NCBI RefSeq assembly: GCF_026013615.1
Contig: NZ_JAPDPI010000030.1
Location: 1 to 64,000 of the forward strand
Length of the DNA stretch: 64,000 bases
From: Plebeiibacterium marinum
GTDB taxonomy: Bacteria > Bacteroidota > Bacteroidia > Bacteroidales > Marinilabiliaceae
Reading direction: 5' to 3'
The position numbers and the translations under genes are program-made. This document shows, in pieces, positions 7,276 through 15,742 of the stretch; position 1 is the stretch's first letter; each line of letters starts with the position of its first letter. Under the pieces are notes generated by a model. That model had not been told where the DNA came from. It searched no databases and saw only the letters and a program-made list of their open reading frames with translations.

Positions 7276-8583
7276 ATGGAAAGGACTGCAATAAATAATC
7301 TTTATGATTGGAAAAAAAATGAAAATAGAAAACCTTTAATCATAAGAGGTGCTCGTCAGGTAGGAAAGACCTGGCTGATGAAAGAATTTGGCAGGAAAGA
7401 ATATGCTCAGACAGCATACGTGAATTTTGAGAGTTCAAAAATTCTAAAGGATCTGTTTTCTGAAGATTACAATATAACACGAATAGTTAATGCAATTCAG
7501 ATTGAAACAGGAGTACAAATTAATGCAAACGACACCTTAATAATATTGGATGAAATTCAGGAAGCTAAAGGTGGTATAGCTTCATTAAAATATTTCTATG
7601 AAAATACTCCGGAATATCATATAATAGCAGCGGGGTCTTTATTAGGTGTTTCACTCCATCAGCACACCTCCTTTCCTGTTGGAAAAGTTGATTTTTTAGA
7701 CTTGTATCCTTTAAGTTTTCCAGAGTATTTAAAGGCTTTGAATCAAGAGCCTTTGTTGAAACTGATTGAATCTCAGGATTGGGGTTTGATACGGAATTTT
7801 AAAACAAAATTCACTGAACTATTAAGACAATATTATTTTACAGGAGGAATGCCGGAAGTGGTATTGTCCTTTAAGCAAAATATGGATTACACGGAAGTCA
7901 GAAAGATTCAGAAGAATATTTTATTGGCCTATGAGCAGGACTTCTCAAAACATGCTCCTGTTGAGATCGTTCCCCGAATCAGAATGCTTTGGAATTCAAC
8001 CTTGGCACAATTGGCAAAAGAAAACAAAAAATTTATATACAGTGCTATTAAGAAAGGTGCAAGAGCAAAAGATTTTGAGCTGCCGCTATCATGGCTAACC
8101 GATAGTGGACTGATTTATAAGGTGAATAGAATAAACAAAGCAGGTATGCCGCTTAAAGCTTATGAGGATATGAATGCCTTTAAAATATTTATCGTTGATG
8201 TTGGATTACTTGCTGCCATTGGCAACCTTGATGTAAAAACCTTACTTGATGGGAATAGCATTTTTGAAGAATTCAATGGTGCATTAACAGAGCAATTTGT
8301 ATTGCAACAATTAAAAACCATACCTGATATTCCGATATATTATTGGTCAGCAGAAAAAGCAAATGCTGAAATTGATTTTGTGATTCAACACCTGAACAAA
8401 ATTGTTCCAATTGAGGTAAAAGCTGCTGAGAATCTACAGGCTAAAAGTTTAAAATCATTCAAACAGCGATTTCCGGAATCCGTTGCTATAAGAACCTCAA
8501 TGTCTGATTTCCGGAAAGAAGATTGGCTGACAAACACCCCGCTGTATGCAATAAATTATCTAATGAAGATTACGGGAATTTAG
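7276..8583 (+). CDS. AAA_14/DUF4143 family ATPase
   Basis: From the ATG at 7276 (a GTG two codons earlier is also open) the protein is 435 residues. It has a Walker A loop GARQVGKT at residues 25-32, a Walker B strand LIILDEIQ near residue 90, and a C-terminal DUF4143 nuclease-like domain containing YYWSAEKANAEIDFVI and VPIEVKAAE, which resembles the PD-(D/E)XK fold. These proteins are frequent, often multicopy, accessory genes in Bacteroidota; their role is unsettled, with mobility or defence suggested. It stands alone, between the two halves of a duplicated LUD-AraC module, as if inserted there. Confidence 0.88.
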   Translation: MERTAINNLYDWKKNENRKPLIIRGARQVGKTWLMKEFGRKEYAQTAYVNFESSKILKDLFSEDYNITRIVNAIQIETGVQINANDTLIILDEIQEAKGGIASLKYFYENTPEYHIIAAGSLLGVSLHQHTSFPVGKVDFLDLYPLSFPEYLKALNQEPLLKLIESQDWGLIRNFKTKFTELLRQYYFTGGMPEVVLSFKQNMDYTEVRKIQKNILLAYEQDFSKHAPVEIVPRIRMLWNSTLAQLAKENKKFIYSAIKKGARAKDFELPLSWLTDSGLIYKVNRINKAGMPLKAYEDMNAFKIFIVDVGLLAAIGNLDVKTLLDGNSIFEEFNGALTEQFVLQQLKTIPDIPIYYWSAEKANAEIDFVIQHLNKIVPIEVKAAENLQAKSLKSFKQRFPESVAIRTSMSDFRKEDWLTNTPLYAINYLMKITGI

Positions 8584-8627
8584 TGCTTTGTAGAAAATTT
8601 GAAATGGTATAGTAACTGCGGGAACTG

Positions 8628-8635
8628 TAGCTTTG
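8628..8635 (+). promoter_or_regulatory. relic -7 box in front of the decayed LUD copy
   Basis: TAGCTTTG here matches exactly the box before the intact LUD gene (6392-6399), showing that the duplicated segment included the promoter. Confidence 0.45.
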
Positions 8636-8657
8636 CGATCAAAAGGAGAAAAGTAAT

Positions 8658-9307
8658 ATAGCAAGATTTGAGGATAAAGCATCGTGCATTCAGTAAACAA
8701 TACAAAACCTTAAAGCTAATAATTTCGAAGTTTATTTTGCGGAGGATACTACCAAAGCAAAGGCTATTTTTGAAAATGATATTTTGTCAAATATTGAATT
8801 CAAAAGTGCCTCTTATGCAGGTTCCATAACCATGCGGGCAACCGGTCCTTTGGATTTATTGCAGAATAATCAGAACATTGAATTTATTGATATTTTTTCT
8901 CACAATGATGATTGGGATACAAGGATTATAAGACGTAGCAGGCACCAACGATTGACTCGTTTCTTACCGGTACCAATGCAATCACTGAGTCAGGTTATCT
9001 TGTAAACCTGGATATGGTAGGCAATAGGGTAGCACCATTGGCTTTGGGGCCGGAGCATGTTGTACTGTTTATTGGGACTAATAAGATCGTGAAAGACACA
9101 CCAGAAGCTTTTCATCGTATTAAAACCATAGCTGCTCCGTTGAATGCCAAGCGTCATACAAACTTCAAAATTCCTTGTCAAACAACTAGCATTTGCCATG
9201 ATTGTAAAAGCAATCAAAGAATCTGTAATAGTTGGGTTATCACCGAAAAATCATTTCCAAAACACAGGATCAAGATTATTCTTATCAATCAGGAATTGGG
9301 GTATTGA
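8658..9307 (+). pseudogene. decayed second copy of the LUD-domain gene
   Basis: The sequence is collinear with the LUD gene at 6423-7073 and nearly identical near its 3' end. Three lesions are visible. The start codon is ATA (8658-8660) where the intact copy has ATG. An in-frame TAA lies at 8694-8696. One base is missing near 8936 (CGTAGCAGG against CGAAAGCAGG), which shifts the frame, so the protein continues in another frame from about 8940 to 9304. The cysteine motif at the C-terminus survives (CQTTSICHDCKSNQRIC). It should not make a working protein unless internally restarted at 9014. Confidence 0.88.
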
Positions 9308-9309
9308 TT

Positions 9310-10233
9310 CTAATTCAATTCCCGGTACTCACTTGGCGACATGCCTACACTCTTTTTAAACATCCTCGTAAAATGCTGAGGATATTTAAAGCCTAATTCG
9401 AAGGCAATCTCACTAATAGTTTTTGTTATATCCAACACTTTCTCTTTGGCTAAAGAAATTAATTTCAGATGAATATAATCCAAGGCAGTCTGACCTGTTT
9501 CTTTTTTAACCAAATCTCCAAAATAATTTGTTGAAAGGTGTAGTTCCCGGGCTATTAAGGTAACAGATGGCAAGCCTATGTTTTGTGGCTTTTCCGAACG
9601 GAAATAATCGTTTAAATATCGTTCAAACTGCTCAATTATCCCTTTGTTTGTGTTTTCTCTGGTAATAAACTGTCGGTCATAAAATCGCATACTGTAATCC
9701 AGTAACATTTGAATACTGTTTATTATCAGTTTTTTACTATGCTTATCTATTCGCTCATTAATTTCATATCCGATTTTTGCAAAGCTTTCAAAAACAAGAC
9801 TTCTTTCACGTTGCGAGACATGTAAAGCTTCGTTCGATTCATAAGAAAAGAAAGAATAATCATGCATTATTTTACTAAGGGAAGAACTAAGCAATAAATC
9901 AGGATGAAAAATCAGAACCCATCCGGTTTTACTGTTCTCCTGCTCACTACGTTTAATCTTTACTACTTGTCCCGGAGATATAAATAATAAAGTGCCTTCT
10001 TTATAATCATATTTATTACGACCATATTCTACTTTGCCACAATCTCCCTCTTTAAAATAGATTGCATAAATACCGAAATATAGATGAGAATATTTATCCC
10101 ATTCTTTCCTGTCAGTGTTCTTATGGCTTTGAAGTTGTGAAAAGTCAATAATATTTACCAGCGGATGTAAAGTTTCTACTTCTACCATCTTATTGTAATC
10201 ATCTACTGTTTCAATTCTGTAAATAGCACTCAT
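9310..10233 (-). CDS. AraC family transcriptional regulator
   Basis: This is a complete 307-residue AraC regulator with the two helix-turn-helix units at the C-terminus (IARELHLSTNYFGDLVKKETG and IAFELGFKYPQHFTRMFKK) and a final MSPSEYRELN. Its N-terminal region shares FHPDL, FFSYESNEALH and DRQFITRE with the AraC protein at 5302-6228, so it belongs to the same local paralogue group. It converges on the decayed LUD copy, with two bases between the stop codons. A truncated copy of its 3' end lies at 7077-7135 after the intact LUD gene. Confidence 0.88.
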   Translation of the reverse strand: MSAIYRIETVDDYNKMVEVETLHPLVNIIDFSQLQSHKNTDRKEWDKYSHLYFGIYAIYFKEGDCGKVEYGRNKYDYKEGTLLFISPGQVVKIKRSEQENSKTGWVLIFHPDLLLSSSLSKIMHDYSFFSYESNEALHVSQRERSLVFESFAKIGYEINERIDKHSKKLIINSIQMLLDYSMRFYDRQFITRENTNKGIIEQFERYLNDYFRSEKPQNIGLPSVTLIARELHLSTNYFGDLVKKETGQTALDYIHLKLISLAKEKVLDITKTISEIAFELGFKYPQHFTRMFKKSVGMSPSEYRELN

Positions 10234-10402
10234 AACTATTCGCTTTTATTATTTACTACAAATATAAGTGTTTGGAGATTAATTTATTATCAACTAATAG
10301 CGTAACAGTGAATATGGTATGTAATACTGTGTTTTGTATAAACCATAGATACCAAATGATTACCAATTTTGCATCGAAGTAATTCAAACAATAATTTAAG
10401 AA

Positions 10403-10975
10403 ATGGAAAGAAGAGATTTATATGAACGACTAAAGAATGGTGAACCATTAAGTATGTATAATCCTGATTTTGCACCTGCAATTTTAGATATGGAATCATC
10501 AAGAAAGGTTATCCATAGAATTAATAATGAGTTTCATAAGTTAGAAGATTTACCTCCGTTGTTTGCTGAACTAATAGGCAAATCGTTTGAAGAAGGTACA
10601 GCTATAATGCCTCCATTTTATATTGACATGGGTAAAAACATTAAGATTGGTAAACAAGTTTTTATTAATCACAATTGTACATGTATGACAGCGGGGAGCA
10701 TAACAATTGATGACCGCGTGATGATTGGGCCACAAGTAACACTTTTAACTGCAAATCACGATTTCGATGACCACAATACGCTTATCTGCAAACCAATTCG
10801 TATTAAAGAAAATGTATGGATTGGTGCTTGTGCTACTATTTTACCTGGGATTACAATTGGTGAGAATTCTGTAGTTGCAGGAGGTTCGGTGGTTACAAAA
10901 GATGTGGAACCGAATGTAATTGTTGGAGGTAATCCAGCAAGAGTAATCAAACGGCTTAATAAAACAGAAATATAA
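10403..10975 (+). CDS. sugar O-acetyltransferase (maltose/galactoside acetyltransferase type)
   Basis: The 190-residue protein starts with the Mac N-terminal region (MERRDLYERLKNGEPLSM) and continues with hexapeptide repeats forming a left-handed beta helix (for example IKIGKQVFINHNCTC and ITIGENSVVAGGSVVTKDV). The catalytic histidine is H119 in LLTANHDFD. Members transfer an acetyl group from acetyl-CoA to the 6-hydroxyl of hexoses or similar acceptors in the cytoplasm; the acceptor here is unknown. The gene is 16 bases upstream of an NTF2-like gene and probably shares its transcript. Confidence 0.88.
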   Translation: MERRDLYERLKNGEPLSMYNPDFAPAILDMESSRKVIHRINNEFHKLEDLPPLFAELIGKSFEEGTAIMPPFYIDMGKNIKIGKQVFINHNCTCMTAGSITIDDRVMIGPQVTLLTANHDFDDHNTLICKPIRIKENVWIGACATILPGITIGENSVVAGGSVVTKDVEPNVIVGGNPARVIKRLNKTEI

Positions 10976-10991
10976 TCTTAAATACATTACC

Positions 10992-11516
10992 ATGAAGAAA
11001 ATAGTTTTCGCATTATCGATTATGATATTATTTACAAACTTAAAGGCACAAACAATGCAAAATACCAAAGAATTATCGGATAGAATTCAGGTGATTGAAG
11101 ACAAAATGTCCATAAAAAATTTAGTTGATACTTTTTCTGTATTAGCTGACCAAAAAGAAACCCAAAAACAAACCTTGCTATTTACAGAAAATGCTTCCGT
11201 AGAATCACGTGTAAATGGACAACCAGGAATGACTTTAACAGGCCGGAAGCAAATTGGCGATGCCTTTAGTTCGTACCTGAGTCTTTTCGAAACTGTTTAC
11301 CACATTAATGGTCAACAAACTATCGAGCTAAAAGAGAATACTGCTTCTGCAACTTCTTATTGCATGGTTATATTAATAGGTATGGAAGATGGTAAAAAAA
11401 TAAAGACAACCATGGGAGTATATTATTACGATGAGTTTGTTAAGGAGAACGGTTGCTGGTTGATTACAAAACGCACATCTAACTTTATTTGGCAGGAAAA
11501 AGAAGAAGTTGAGTGA
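10992..11516 (+). CDS. secreted SnoaL/NTF2-like protein
   Basis: The 174-residue protein has a signal peptide (MKKIVFALSIMILFTNLKAQ) and a mature part of about 150 residues that follows the SnoaL-like polyketide-cyclase/NTF2 fold: an N-terminal helix pair (IEDKMSIKNLVDTFSVLAD), then a beta sheet with FTENASVESRV, ASATSYCMVIL and GCWLITKRTSNFIW. Such proteins can be small hydrolases or isomerases, or ligand binders; no activity can be assigned. Export to the periplasm is suggested by the signal peptide. It is the second gene of a pair with the acetyltransferase. Confidence 0.75.
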   Translation: MKKIVFALSIMILFTNLKAQTMQNTKELSDRIQVIEDKMSIKNLVDTFSVLADQKETQKQTLLFTENASVESRVNGQPGMTLTGRKQIGDAFSSYLSLFETVYHINGQQTIELKENTASATSYCMVILIGMEDGKKIKTTMGVYYYDEFVKENGCWLITKRTSNFIWQEKEEVE

Positions 11517-11572
11517 TCTTGTATCCCTTCTCTAAAATATAATTATGTGCTTTTTGAAGGAAAGATTTAAAT

Positions 11573-11614
11573 ACAAAATCTCCAAGTGACTCTACTATTC
11601 ACCGGAGATTTTGT
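11573..11614. terminator. stem-loop between convergent transcription units
   Basis: Eleven-base perfect arms ACAAAATCTCC (11573-11583) and GGAGATTTTGT (11604-11614) enclose a 20-base loop, inside which GTGA and TCAC can pair further. It lies between the NTF2-like gene on the plus strand and the aldo/keto reductase remnant on the minus strand and may stop transcription from both sides, although no long T run follows. Confidence 0.65.
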
Positions 11615-11652
11615 GTCATCCCCGGCACAACAAAGTTTCTCTCATTTTTTTA

Positions 11653-12180
11653 TCAAAAATCAACCTTATCAGGATGCAAACCTGAACCTCCACAATATTC
11701 CATTGCATTGATTGTTTGCATATCTTCTACTGTGATTTCAAAGTCGTCAATAGCTAAGTTTTCAACAATACGGCTTGGAGTTATTGATTTTGGTAGCGGT
11801 AATACATCATTTTGCAAAACCCATCAAATACATATTTGGGCTACTGATTTATTGTATTTTGCAGCGGTGGCTTTTAGTGTTTCATTATCCAACATTTTTC
11901 CGGTTCCTAAAAGACTCCATGCTTCAACCAGTATATTATTGTCTTTGCAAAACGAAACACATTCCTGTTGCATAAATCCGGGATGGAACTCAATTTGATT
12001 TATGGATGGTCGAATAGTAGCAGTTTCCATTAATGCTTCTAAATGGTGAGGTAAGAAATTACTTACACCTATTGACTTTATTTTACCTTCTTTATAAAGT
12101 TCTTCTATTGCTCTCCAAGTTTCGTTATTAATTTCTTTAGAAATGGGGCTTTTAATTGTAAAAATAGTCCTTTAAAAGGT
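11653..12180 (-). pseudogene. aldo/keto reductase pseudogene
   Basis: The minus strand encodes the C-terminal 60 percent of an aldo/keto reductase: WRAIEELYKEGKIKSIGVSN, the INQIEFHPGF strand, ILVEAWSLLGTGKML, the QICI-WVLQ motif and the PLPKSITPSRIVENL cofactor-binding segment, ending at a TGA (11653-11655). Two faults are clear. A TGA at 11824-11826 replaces the arginine codon (CGA in relatives) of the expected QICIRWVLQ. The N-terminal TIM-barrel half with the catalytic Asp, Tyr and Lys is absent, and the reading ends abruptly near 12175 in unrelated DNA. It is not expected to make an enzyme. Confidence 0.88.
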
Positions 12181-12408
12181 TCTCCGTTTTTTGATGGTCT
12201 TTTGAATTTGCGCAACATGTGGTTACGTTTTAGAAAAAACGAATCGCCCTTTTCTTAAACGTTATTTTTTTGAGATAGTATTGTAAAATGATGAGCATAC
12301 TTAAGATTTAACTCATAAGTAAATTTACTACAGTTTTATTTTCAGGTACTTTCTCTTTTAACTTTGATATGCGTTAACCAGGTCTGTTCTTTTAGTGATT
12401 TTTCAATT
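12181..12408. other. gene-free AT-rich stretch
   Basis: No credible gene is seen between the broken end of the aldo/keto reductase remnant and the dispersed repeat. The minus strand just left of 12240 reads FKRPSKNGEPFKGLFL in a short open frame, which could be a trace of the element that truncated the reductase, but it is not recognised. Confidence 0.4.
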
Positions 12409-12547
12409 ACATTAGTTCGTTAAATTTTTATAATGTGCTGATTCTAAATGCATTGAATAATTTATGGCAAAATTATTATCTTATTGATTTTAAGCGAATT
12501 GTAAATCAGTCTAATGTCTATTATCTAATATCTAACGATCTATTGAA
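12409..12547 (+). repeat. dispersed 139-bp intergenic repeat, copy 1
   Basis: These 139 bases match the reverse complement of 59570-59708 over their full length with about seven mismatches and no gaps. The ends are imperfect inverted repeats: ATTAGTTCGTTAAAT at the left and, read from the other strand, AATAGATCGTTAGAT at the right, 12 of 15 positions equal. It has no reading frame of note. It ends about 20 bases before the promoter of the DUF169 gene. Confidence 0.9.
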
Positions 12548-12564
12548 TTAACAATAATATTTAT

Positions 12565-12608
12565 TTGACATGACAATTAAAATAAATATATTTGTCACAA
12601 CAAATATA
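12565..12608 (+). promoter_or_regulatory. promoter and MarR-type operator of the DUF169-marR operon
   Basis: A -33 box TTTG (12565-12568) and a -7 box TATATTTG (12588-12595) are 19 bases apart, a good match to the Bacteroidota promoter. The -7 box forms the left arm of a perfect 21-base palindrome TATATTTGT-CAC-ACAAATATA (12588-12608). Binding there would cover the -7 box and start site, so repression by the MarR protein encoded in the operon is likely. Confidence 0.75.
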
Positions 12609-12619
12609 AAAACGTAGAT

Positions 12620-13336
12620 ATGGATATAAATTATTTCATTCAGAACTTTAGGAATGCTTTTGGCGATTATGAATTACCTATAGCTATTTGGTATTCAGAT
12701 AGACCCAAGGTAGAAGTATCAAAAACAAGAGGTTGTTATATTAAAGACTTAAAACCGGCTAGAAAAGGCCAAATTTTAAGTTTATCTGTGGATGCCATTG
12801 CATGTCCGGGAGGAAAAGTATATAGTGGCTTCACGTCAGTTCCACCATTTCTTCCGGGATTTGTCTCTGATAAAGAACGGTATAAAGATACACCTGAAAT
12901 GGTTATTGACTTTATTACAGAATTAAACATGCCATCAAAAGAAGGTAAGTACATTAATTTTGCATCAATTAACAACCTTGATAGCTTTGAAGGCCTGGAG
13001 GGAATTATCTTTTTTGCATCTCCAGATGTTATGACAGGATTAATTTCATGGACTTTAATGGATACAAATAAACCGGATGCTGTTTCAGTTCCTTTCGCAT
13101 CAGGATGTAGTGCCATAGTTGCTCAAACTGTTGTAGAAAACAGAGATGAAGGTCACAGGTCATTTTTAGGCTTATTTGATCCGTCAGTAAGGCCACAAGT
13201 TGAAGCAAATATATTAAGTTTGTCAGTTCCGATGAGTCGCTTTAAAGAGATGTATTACACATTGGAAAAATCATGTTTGAAAGGCACTCATGCATGGAAT
13301 AAAGTAAAAGAAAGAATTTTACAAGATGGAAATTAA
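12620..13336 (+). CDS. DUF169 family protein
   Basis: The protein is 238 residues and follows the DUF169 pattern: IAIWYSDRPK, SVDAIACPGGKVYSGF, a central EGIIFFASPDVMTGLISW and VPFASGCSAIVAQTVVE, with conserved cysteines in ACPGG and ASGCSA. Family members occur in bacteria and archaea and have no established reaction; the conserved cysteines suggest a metal or redox site. The gene overlaps the following MarR gene by 11 bases, so the two are translationally coupled and the protein is probably what the regulator controls. No signal peptide is seen, so it should be cytoplasmic. Confidence 0.8.
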   Translation: MDINYFIQNFRNAFGDYELPIAIWYSDRPKVEVSKTRGCYIKDLKPARKGQILSLSVDAIACPGGKVYSGFTSVPPFLPGFVSDKERYKDTPEMVIDFITELNMPSKEGKYINFASINNLDSFEGLEGIIFFASPDVMTGLISWTLMDTNKPDAVSVPFASGCSAIVAQTVVENRDEGHRSFLGLFDPSVRPQVEANILSLSVPMSRFKEMYYTLEKSCLKGTHAWNKVKERILQDGN

Positions 13337-13769
13337 ATTAGAGAATTCCGTAAATCATAGAATAGCAACACTTGCCGTACTTTTAAAGCGGCAGGTGTTT
13401 AGGATAATCGCTGATAATCAATTAGAAATTACACCAGATCAATGGGTTATAATGTACTATTTATGGGAAGAGAATGGGCTAACAGTTGGTGATTTAGCTA
13501 AAAAATCGAAAAAGGATTTTGCTAATGTTACGAGGATAATTGAAAAGCTTTGTAAATTAGGATATGTATCAAAAAGGAAAAGCCTAGAAGATAGTAGAAG
13601 TGTTCTTATTTTTATTCTTCCCAAAGCAGAGGAAATAAAAGAAAAAATTTATGCTTGTTGGCAACAATCTATTAGTATTGCAACCAATGGAATAACAGAT
13701 TCTGAACAGGCTACAATTCTTGCTCTAATAGAAAAAATGGAAAACAATATTTTAACTTATATGGAATAA
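13326..13769 (+). CDS. MarR family transcriptional regulator
   Basis: The 147-residue protein has the winged helix-turn-helix of MarR: ITPDQWVIMYYLWEENGLTVGDLAKKS, the recognition helix KDFANVTRIIEKL and a wing GYVSKRKSLEDSRSVLIFI. Members bind short palindromes as dimers and usually repress their own operon until a small aromatic or oxidised ligand is bound. Its gene overlaps the DUF169 gene, and a 21-base palindrome sits on the shared promoter, so self-regulation is the simple reading. Confidence 0.88.
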   Translation: MEIKLENSVNHRIATLAVLLKRQVFRIIADNQLEITPDQWVIMYYLWEENGLTVGDLAKKSKKDFANVTRIIEKLCKLGYVSKRKSLEDSRSVLIFILPKAEEIKEKIYACWQQSISIATNGITDSEQATILALIEKMENNILTYME

Positions 13770-13772
13770 CTC

Positions 13773-13796
13773 CCTGTTGTATTGGTATACAACAGG
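13773..13796 (+). terminator. intrinsic terminator of the DUF169-marR operon
   Basis: Ten-base perfect arms CCTGTTGTAT and ATACAACAGG enclose TGGT, followed by AAGCTTTATTT. It begins three bases after the marR stop codon. Confidence 0.75.
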
Positions 13797-13895
13797 AAGC
13801 TTTATTTGCCTTATGCTTTAGACATTGTCTTGATTAGCAAGCTGTTTGAGCTTTTGCTAGAATATAAGAACTTGATTATATATTGTAGTTATCCA

Positions 13896-15053
13896 TTATT
13901 TCTTCATAAACTTATCAGTAAGCCATTTTCTTACTGGTACATCATATAATTTATATAAAGCATAAGCCAAAATCACACTTACCACGAGTACTGATATTGA
14001 TATAAATATCATGGTTGTTTTTCCAGATGGTGACGTATTAATAAAGTCCTGGTTTTTATCAATCCATGCCATATACATATAAATAAAAGGATAGTGAATT
14101 ATGTATAGGGGATAGGATATATCACCAAGAAAGCGACTTATTTTAGATGACATTTTACCTTTGGTTTCGCCACTGGCACCAATATAAACTACCAACGGAA
14201 ATACTAATATTATAGATAATGAATCGTAAAGGCCATTCAGCCAAACTTGTTCAGAATTTCCGACTCTTGGTATGGAGAATATAACAACAAGTATTAAACT
14301 GCTCCAGAAGAATGCATTCTTGTATTGTCCTGGTTTTACAACTCTGGATAATAATAATCCTGCTAAAAATGGATAAAGAAGTCTTGTAAAACCAATTCTA
14401 AGTTGAGTGGCATCAATTGACCATCCGCCAATTACATCTCCATGAGGACTGGTAACAGCCAGGTGAATTAAAGCAGCTCCGGCAATAAATACGAATATCG
14501 CCAAAACCTTATTCGAGAGCTTCCTGATAAATAAAGCATAAAAAATATTACCAACATATTCAAAAAACAACGACCATGCCGGGCCGTTCAAGGGGTGCAT
14601 TTCTGTCCATCCCCTAATATCCATCGAATGGCCAACCGGAATTAAAGTAAAACCAATTACCATCACCAATAACATCTTCCAAACCGGAGTTTCAGATATT
14701 ACCGGGAAGAAACTACTATCCTGAAAATAGAAAGTTACTGCACCAATAATCATCCCTACAATAATCATTGGGTGCAGACGAATTAATCGTCGTTTAAAAA
14801 AGCCACCGAGTGTCATCTTTTGCCAACGGTCGTCGTAGGCATAACCAATAACAAAACCTGACAAAACAAAGAAGAAATCTACAGCCAAATAACCGTGGTT
14901 GATAATCTGTTTAGAGTGGTCGCCCCCGGTAAATGTTTCAAGGATATGAAAAGCTACAACTATAATTGCTGCAACACCACGTAAACCATCTAATATCGGG
15001 TAGTGTTTTTTTGAGTCGGAAAAACCGGATTGATTACTATTGCTAAGGCTCAT
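13896..15053 (-). CDS. acyltransferase 3 family membrane protein (OafA/YrhL type)
   Basis: The 385-residue protein has the acyltransferase-3 start ILDGLRGVAAIIVVAFHILE, with the conserved histidine in FHILE, followed by the LAVDFFFVLSGFVIGY signature and FFKRRLIRLHPMI, which carries the conserved arginine and histidine residues. About ten membrane helices follow to a charged C-terminus. Such enzymes use a cytoplasmic acyl-CoA to acetylate or acylate cell-surface sugars. No polysaccharide genes are nearby, so the target is unknown. It is a single gene facing away from the VOC gene, with a divergent copy of the dispersed repeat upstream of it. Confidence 0.88.
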   Translation of the reverse strand: MSLSNSNQSGFSDSKKHYPILDGLRGVAAIIVVAFHILETFTGGDHSKQIINHGYLAVDFFFVLSGFVIGYAYDDRWQKMTLGGFFKRRLIRLHPMIIVGMIIGAVTFYFQDSSFFPVISETPVWKMLLVMVIGFTLIPVGHSMDIRGWTEMHPLNGPAWSLFFEYVGNIFYALFIRKLSNKVLAIFVFIAGAALIHLAVTSPHGDVIGGWSIDATQLRIGFTRLLYPFLAGLLLSRVVKPGQYKNAFFWSSLILVVIFSIPRVGNSEQVWLNGLYDSLSIILVFPLVVYIGASGETKGKMSSKISRFLGDISYPLYIIHYPFIYMYMAWIDKNQDFINTSPSGKTTMIFISISVLVVSVILAYALYKLYDVPVRKWLTDKFMKK

Positions 15054-15101
15054 ATTATGTATTTATTAAAGTTTATTATTTGAGTGTAATTAATTTCAAC
15101 A

Positions 15102-15231
15102 ATTCGTTAAAATTTATACTACACTGTAAATTAGTAGTTAAAAATCATTATTGTAAATTATTTAATTTGTAGATTCAAAACGTCTTGTAAATTAGTCTAT
15201 TGTCTCTTATCTAAAATCTAAAGATCTATTG
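15102..15231 (+). repeat. dispersed repeat, divergent third copy
   Basis: The right part (15183-15231, CTTGTAAATTAGTCTATTG onward to GATCTATTG) aligns well with the right end of the 139-bp repeat at 12409-12547. The left end shares TTCGTTAAAATTTATA with it, and the overall length is the same to within a base or two, but the centre has diverged. It fills the gap between the acyltransferase start and the VOC gene end. Confidence 0.6.
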
Positions 15232-15235
15232 TGCT

Positions 15236-15625
15236 TTATTCTGTTATTTCAATTCTATTCCATTCACTATCTTCAATAACACTCTCGTAATAGCCATCCC
15301 CGGTAATCCTGGCTTCGCTAACAATGTTATAGCCATCGCTTCTTAATTGTTCAGTTAGTTTATCCACTCTTTTTCTGTCTCCAACTGAAATTGACAGGTG
15401 AGTCAATCCCAATGATGATGCATGATTCCCTAAGAATTCCATAATGTATGGATTGTGCATTAGTTCCATCCGAGTATTTCCTTCTTCAAAAGATAGAAAA
15501 TATGATGAGAAATTCTTTTCAATATTTATGTATTTATCGCTACACTTTGCCCCAAAATACTTTAGATAAAATTTTTTGGTTTTCTCCAAATCATGTGTCC
15601 AAATTGCAATATGATCTATTTTCAT
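15236..15625 (-). CDS. VOC family (glyoxalase/dioxygenase fold) protein
   Basis: The 129-residue single-domain protein begins MKIDHIAIWTHDLEKTKKFY, with the first metal-ligand-type histidine at H5, and continues with LTHLSISV and a final GYYESVIEDSEWNRIEI carrying the usual glutamate positions of the vicinal-oxygen-chelate fold. Such proteins bind a divalent metal and act as lactoylglutathione lyase, dioxygenase or resistance proteins; which one applies cannot be told. It is divergent from the AraC gene at 15743, a possible regulator. Confidence 0.82.
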   Translation of the reverse strand: MKIDHIAIWTHDLEKTKKFYLKYFGAKCSDKYINIEKNFSSYFLSFEEGNTRMELMHNPYIMEFLGNHASSLGLTHLSISVGDRKRVDKLTEQLRSDGYNIVSEARITGDGYYESVIEDSEWNRIEITE

Positions 15626-15742
15626 TGGTAATATCTTACTGTATCTTTTAATTCATTGCAAAGAAAGGTGGTGACAATTAATAAACTTGTCTTTTATTAA
15701 AAAACTATTGTCTTATTTTTGTAATCATTCAAATTTGAGAGA

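Noticed and set aside
12181-12408. Transposase fragment next to the aldo/keto reductase remnant
   Set aside because: Only a short lysine-rich open frame is visible, with no DDE or other transposase motif and no terminal repeats.
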